A stretch of DNA of 9,510 nucleotides, taken from the NCBI GenBank assembly GCA_026389655.1, contig JAPLHL010000435.1, positions 1-9,510 on the forward strand. The letters are read 5' to 3'. Below are positions 7,099 through 9,510 of the stretch, piece by piece. The position numbers were made by a program, and so were the translations under genes. The notes beneath the pieces were generated by a model, which was not told the origin of the DNA, searched no databases, and saw only the letters and a list, made by a program, of their open reading frames with translations. Source of the stretch: Chloroflexota bacterium (lineage in GTDB: Bacteria; Chloroflexota; Dehalococcoidia; GIF9; UBA5629). Positions within the stretch are counted from its first letter, which is position 1. Every line of letters starts with the position of its first letter.

Positions 7099-7199
7099 GG
7101 AACCTCCTGCTATTTTTACCCTGTTATTACAGGGCTACAATGAAAAACGATATTTTTCAAAAATAGTTTAGATGGAGGTTCCTAAAAAGATCGTTTTCA
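7099..7199 (-). promoter_or_regulatory. 5' leader with a sequence complementary to the Shine-Dalgarno
   Basis: Upstream of the TTG at 7095, the Shine-Dalgarno segment GGAGGTTCC (minus strand, 7107-7099) is perfectly complementary to GGAACCTCC at 7182-7174, 66 bases earlier. A second stem can form between TGAAAACGAT (7199-7190) and ATCGTTTTTCA (7151-7141), 10 bp with one bulged base. The anti-Shine-Dalgarno lies in that stem's loop. A third hairpin, CCCTGT/ACAGGG (7134-7119), sits in between. The two long-range pairings must be exclusive or form a pseudoknot, as in translation-controlling RNA switches. I do not match it to a known riboswitch class. Confidence 0.5.
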
Positions 7200-7261
7200 A
7201 TGGACTGTATTGCCTGTATCCAGATGGGTGAATGTATATTTAAAGGCAGGCTAATTAATAG

Positions 7262-7930
7262 TTACACCAGCATATACCCGAATGCCTTTTTGCTTACGAT
7301 CCTCACTGGCTGTGATGGTTCGGGTTCCACTTTTTCACGCAGGCGGTGAACAAGTTGGTCGATTGTGGCATCCGAGATGGCGCCGGGATCTTTGCTTTCC
7401 GGCCAGACCGATTTGATTATTTCATCGCGTGAGCAGATATTTCCTGCATACCTGTAAAGGTATTGCAGAAGGTCATATTCCTTTTTGGACAGCTTCGCCT
7501 GTTTGCCATCCACCCAGGCATCTTTCTTCGCCTCGTCGATCTTGAGCCAGGTTATTTTTACCCGTGGGGTAGCTTTCTTACGGTCAATGATGTTAGTGCC
7601 TTCCGTCTCTTTGAACTGCAAGACAATAAGCGCTATGTCACCTTCTACGCCCAGACCGATCTTGCTATTATGCTTGAGGTCATACAGCTTGCCCGGCAGA
7701 ATCCTGTCATCATCAAGCATCGTACCATTGGTACTTCCAAGGTCCCTCAACAAGAACTTGGTATCACGCTGAAGGATCTCCACATGCCGCCTGGAAACAA
7801 CTTCACTGCTCAGTTCAATATCAGGTGTATATTGCAGAGTGCGGCGGCCGATGAAAGTGCTGGCTTTATTTAAAGGAAAAACCTTGCCCTCATCTTCGGC
7901 ATCACTCTTTTTTACGATAATAAAAGCCAA
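7262..7930 (-). CDS. FHA domain plus OmpR-type winged-helix regulator
   Basis: This 222-residue cytoplasmic protein has an N-terminal FHA domain (about 1-108) with GRR (28-30), SRRH (46-49) and LGSTNGT (64-70). These are the phosphothreonine-binding residues, including Arg29, Ser46, Arg47, His49 and Asn68. A linker of about 35 residues leads to a winged helix-turn-helix of the transcriptional-regulator C-terminal (OmpR/PhoB) type at about 145-221, with LSKKEYDLLQYLYR, SRDEIIKSVW and a C-terminal GYMLV hairpin. There is no receiver domain. The likely role is DNA binding switched by recognition of a Thr-phosphorylated partner. Mycobacterial EmbR is a functional parallel, though its domain order differs. 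The start is TTG at 7930, with GGAAGGA 5 bases upstream and no better in-frame ATG. It lies divergent from an FHA/PP2C pair and upstream of the secreted-protein gene, 166 bases away in the same orientation. Confidence 0.9.
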   Translation of the reverse strand: MAFIIVKKSDAEDEGKVFPLNKASTFIGRRTLQYTPDIELSSEVVSRRHVEILQRDTKFLLRDLGSTNGTMLDDDRILPGKLYDLKHNSKIGLGVEGDIALIVLQFKETEGTNIIDRKKATPRVKITWLKIDEAKKDAWVDGKQAKLSKKEYDLLQYLYRYAGNICSRDEIIKSVWPESKDPGAISDATIDQLVHRLREKVEPEPSQPVRIVSKKAFGYMLV

Positions 7931-7952
7931 GGCAATCCTTCCACATTAAAGT

Positions 7953-7977
7953 ATAATATAATTGACATATAAATTAT
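7953..7977. promoter_or_regulatory. Imperfect AT-rich palindrome in the regulator's leader
   Basis: A 25-base dyad centred on 7965 matches at 9 of 12 positions per arm. It lies between the predicted transcription start (about 7989) and the TTG of the FHA regulator. It could be an autoregulatory operator, but such symmetry arises easily in AT-rich sequence. Confidence 0.25.
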
Positions 7978-7995
7978 GAACTCTTTGTCAGATTT

Positions 7996-8024
7996 ATATT
8001 AGGTATTCGTCAGTAAGCTGTCAA
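7996..8024 (-). promoter_or_regulatory. Promoter of the FHA-winged-helix gene
   Basis: On the minus strand a perfect TTGACA (8024-8019) is followed after exactly 17 bases by TAATAT (8001-7996), a sigma-70-type arrangement. Transcription would begin near 7989, leaving a leader of about 60 bases before the TTG at 7930. Confidence 0.65.
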
Positions 8025-8079
8025 GCAACGGGATTAATAATTGATTAATATTCTAAAGGATAATATGTATATGGATTTA

Positions 8080-8147
8080 TCACCCTCACCCCTATCCTCT
8101 TCCTCAAGGGAGCGGGGGGATTGTTACCGGGAAAGGTTGCGCCTTTC
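8080..8147. repeat. REP-like intergenic palindrome plus second hairpin
   Basis: A pyrimidine-rich arm (CACCCTCACCCC, 8081-8092, then CCTCTTCC) faces a G-rich arm (GGGAGCGGGGGG) across a TCAA loop, ending near 8119. This resembles the CCCTCACCC...AGGGAGAGGG palindromes scattered between genes in many bacteria, here with a few mismatches. A second small hairpin, GAAAGG/CCTTTC (8131-8147), follows. Neither is followed by a T-run, so termination is unlikely. Confidence 0.45.
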
Positions 8148-8192
8148 TCTCATCCCGCGTGAATAGAGATATGAGTTAGGATTTATCGTAAA

Positions 8193-8756
8193 ATGCAGTG
8201 TCTGTCATGTGAACAAGCGAATGCCCAGGGCTCAAAGTTCTGCAGCCTGTGCGGGCTTCCATTGCCGCCGTATATGCCCAGCGCACCGGCCACCGGAACT
8301 ATCTGCTCTGCCTGCCAGCACCTGAACATCGCAGGCAGCTTCTTCTGCTATAGTTGCGGCAACTATTTTGCGGAGACCGGGGAAAAACCCTCTGGTAACG
8401 GTGCTAAGCCGCTTGAGCCGGTCGAGACGCAACTCGCGTCTAAAGCCAGGGTGATAATTCCAGGCCGCCCTGAGGTCCTGCTCACCGGAGCGCCCACCTT
8501 CATTGAGCGCAGCAGCTTCGACCCGACACTGCCGCAGGACATATTGATGAGTATCTCCAGGCAGCATATCCTGATAACCTGCGATAACAGTACATTCTAC
8601 GTTCAAGATTTCGGCCGCGACGGCACCGGCAGCACCAACCATACGAAACTCAATGACGTCGATATCCATCACAAGGGCAGGCAGCCTCTGAAAGACGGTG
8701 ACCGCATCGAGTTGGCCCGTCAGTCTGAGCTGACACTGACCTTTAAACTGACTTGA
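8193..8756 (+). CDS. Double zinc-ribbon FHA-domain protein
   Basis: This 187-residue cytoplasmic protein has two N-terminal zinc ribbons with CxxC pairs at Cys3/Cys6 with Cys17/Cys20, and at Cys38/Cys41 with Cys52/Cys55. A linker of about 25 residues follows, then an FHA domain at about 83-187. In the FHA, SRQH (122-125) and STNHT (147-151, normally STNGT) are recognisable. The usual GR of the first motif reads ER (105-106), so the Arg is kept but the Gly is lost. Phosphothreonine binding is likely but not certain. The likely role is an adaptor that reads Thr phosphorylation, with the ribbons for partner binding. It lies 16 bases ahead of a PP2C phosphatase on the same strand, almost certainly one operon. 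The ATG has only a weak AGGA about 11 bases upstream, so translation may be inefficient or leaderless. Confidence 0.88.
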   Translation: MQCLSCEQANAQGSKFCSLCGLPLPPYMPSAPATGTICSACQHLNIAGSFFCYSCGNYFAETGEKPSGNGAKPLEPVETQLASKARVIIPGRPEVLLTGAPTFIERSSFDPTLPQDILMSISRQHILITCDNSTFYVQDFGRDGTGSTNHTKLNDVDIHHKGRQPLKDGDRIELARQSELTLTFKLT

Positions 8757-8772
8757 TTTTTATAACGTGAAT

Positions 8773-9510
8773 ATGCGTAACTTTAAAGGTATGGAAGTAG
8801 GATATAGCTGGGACACCGGGCTGGTGCGCAAGCTCAACGAAGACAGTATACTCAGCATCACCTTCGAGCTGAAGTCGTATCAGGGAGTTATCACAGCCGG
8901 CCTTTTCGCTGTTGCAGATGGAATGGGCGGCCATAATGCGGGCGAGATTGCAAGCGACCTTGCAGCCCGCACCTTCCAGGCTGAGTGCGTATCCTCTCTG
9001 CTGGCCAAACCGGATACTTCACCCCTGACCATTCTTGAAAACGCCTTTGTTAAAGCCAATAACACCGTAGCGTCCGCTGCCAAAGAAAGATCGCTGCAGG
9101 GCATGGGTACGACACTCACCGCCGCCCTTGTAATCGGCCCGGACATGTATGTGGCCCACATCGGCGACTCCAGGTGCTACATCATTAACAGCAGAGAGAT
9201 GCTGCAAGTAACCAGAGACCACTCACTGGTTCAGCAACTGATAGAAGCCGGGCTAATCACATCTGAACAAGCCCGGTCCCACCCGCGCAGGAATGAGATA
9301 ACCCGGGTGCTTGGCTATGCACCTGACACAATACCGGATCTGGTCCATGTTAAGTTGTATTCGGGTGACATTATTTTATTGTGCTCCGACGGCCTCCACG
9401 GTGTGCTGGACCCGGCCGTGCTGGAACAGACAGTCAATAAAACCCCCGACCCCGGCCAGGCATGCGCCGACCTTACTGCAGAAGCCAATAAAGCAGGGGG
9501 GCCGGATAAC
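8773..9510 (+). CDS. PP2C-family Ser/Thr protein phosphatase (3' end off window)
   Basis: The frame is open to the window end: 246 codons from the ATG at 8773. It shows the PP2C (PPM) series in order: VRKLNEDS (about 18-25), FAVADGMGGHNAGEIAS (about 47-63), GMGTTLTAALV (about 113-123), VAHIGDSRCY (about 130-139), a VTRDHSL segment (about 149-155), LLCSDGLHG (about 203-211), and GGPDN as the last five residues seen. The acidic residues in NED, DGMGG, SDG and PDN are the metal ligands of the two-Mn/Mg catalytic centre. Only about the last strand of the domain and any C-terminal extension are missing. The family removes phosphate from Ser/Thr, usually opposing a Hanks-type kinase, which may lie beyond the right edge. 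Alternative starts are GTG 8767 and ATG 8791; none has a good Shine-Dalgarno. No membrane segment is visible. Confidence 0.92.
   Translation, partial: MRNFKGMEVGYSWDTGLVRKLNEDSILSITFELKSYQGVITAGLFAVADGMGGHNAGEIASDLAARTFQAECVSSLLAKPDTSPLTILENAFVKANNTVASAAKERSLQGMGTTLTAALVIGPDMYVAHIGDSRCYIINSREMLQVTRDHSLVQQLIEAGLITSEQARSHPRRNEITRVLGYAPDTIPDLVHVKLYSGDIILLCSDGLHGVLDPAVLEQTVNKTPDPGQACADLTAEANKAGGPDN

Noticed and set aside
7119..7134. CCCTGT/ACAGGG hairpin as a terminator of the FHA regulator transcript
   Set aside because: It has only 6 bp and is not followed by a T-run on the minus strand; it is treated as part of the leader instead.
8232..8672. Minus-strand open frame of 146 codons opposite the zinc-ribbon FHA gene
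   Set aside because: The plus strand has clear CxxC pairs and FHA motifs; the antisense product shows no family resemblance.
1..9510. CRISPR array, tRNA, rRNA, transposase or integrase
   Set aside because: No regularly spaced direct repeats, cloverleaf-like segments or recombinase motifs were seen on either strand.

Overview
The window reads as a bacterial chromosomal segment of moderate GC content with genes on both strands. It has no rRNA, tRNA, CRISPR array or recognisable transposase. The mix of genes is an acyl-CoA dehydrogenase, a HemW-like radical SAM protein, a chemoreceptor, a DUF5679-type small zinc ribbon, and an FHA/PP2C phospho-signalling cluster. This fits an anaerobic member of Chloroflexota (Dehalococcoidia-like) or a similar deep-branching anaerobe. 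That assignment is an inference from gene content only and is not firm.

Layout, left to right. (1) The minus-strand 5' end of an acyl-CoA dehydrogenase gene (1-357) runs off the left edge. (2) A roughly 400-base stretch holds what looks like a decayed minus-strand gene remnant (459-769), with an apparent frameshift at an A6 run and an in-frame TAG. (3) A plus-strand HemW/HemN-like radical SAM gene (768-2018) has a TATAAT box so close to its ATG that the mRNA is probably leaderless. (4) Convergent to it is a minus-strand YfcE/MJ0936-type metallophosphoesterase (2063-2608). Its short upstream region has an extended -10 box next to a perfect 16-bp palindrome. (5) A large minus-strand methyl-accepting chemotaxis protein (2757-5423) carries several HAMP-like modules. 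An internal GTG with a good ribosome site is a better start than the upstream TTG/ATG codons. (6) A minus-strand pair follows: a secreted protein with three DUF11-like beta-sandwich repeats and an Asp/His-rich tail (5803-7095), and 3 nt behind it a 47-residue zinc-ribbon protein (5656-5799). The pair ends at a strong rho-independent terminator. (7) A minus-strand FHA plus winged-helix regulator (7262-7930) is divergent from a plus-strand double zinc-ribbon FHA protein (8193-8756) and a PP2C Ser/Thr phosphatase (8773 to the right edge).

How the genes work together. The right third looks like part of a Ser/Thr phosphorylation module: a phosphatase, a soluble FHA adaptor, and an FHA protein with a DNA-binding output domain. 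The kinase is not in view and may lie beyond the right edge. The FHA regulator sits directly upstream of, and in the same orientation as, the secreted repeat protein, so control of that surface protein is a reasonable guess. The leader between them has an unusual feature: a 9-nt segment perfectly complementary to the Shine-Dalgarno region of the secreted-protein gene, lying in the loop of a second possible stem. This looks like an RNA-level translational switch and is the most interesting non-coding signal in the window. No complete novel multi-gene system can be proven from this sequence.
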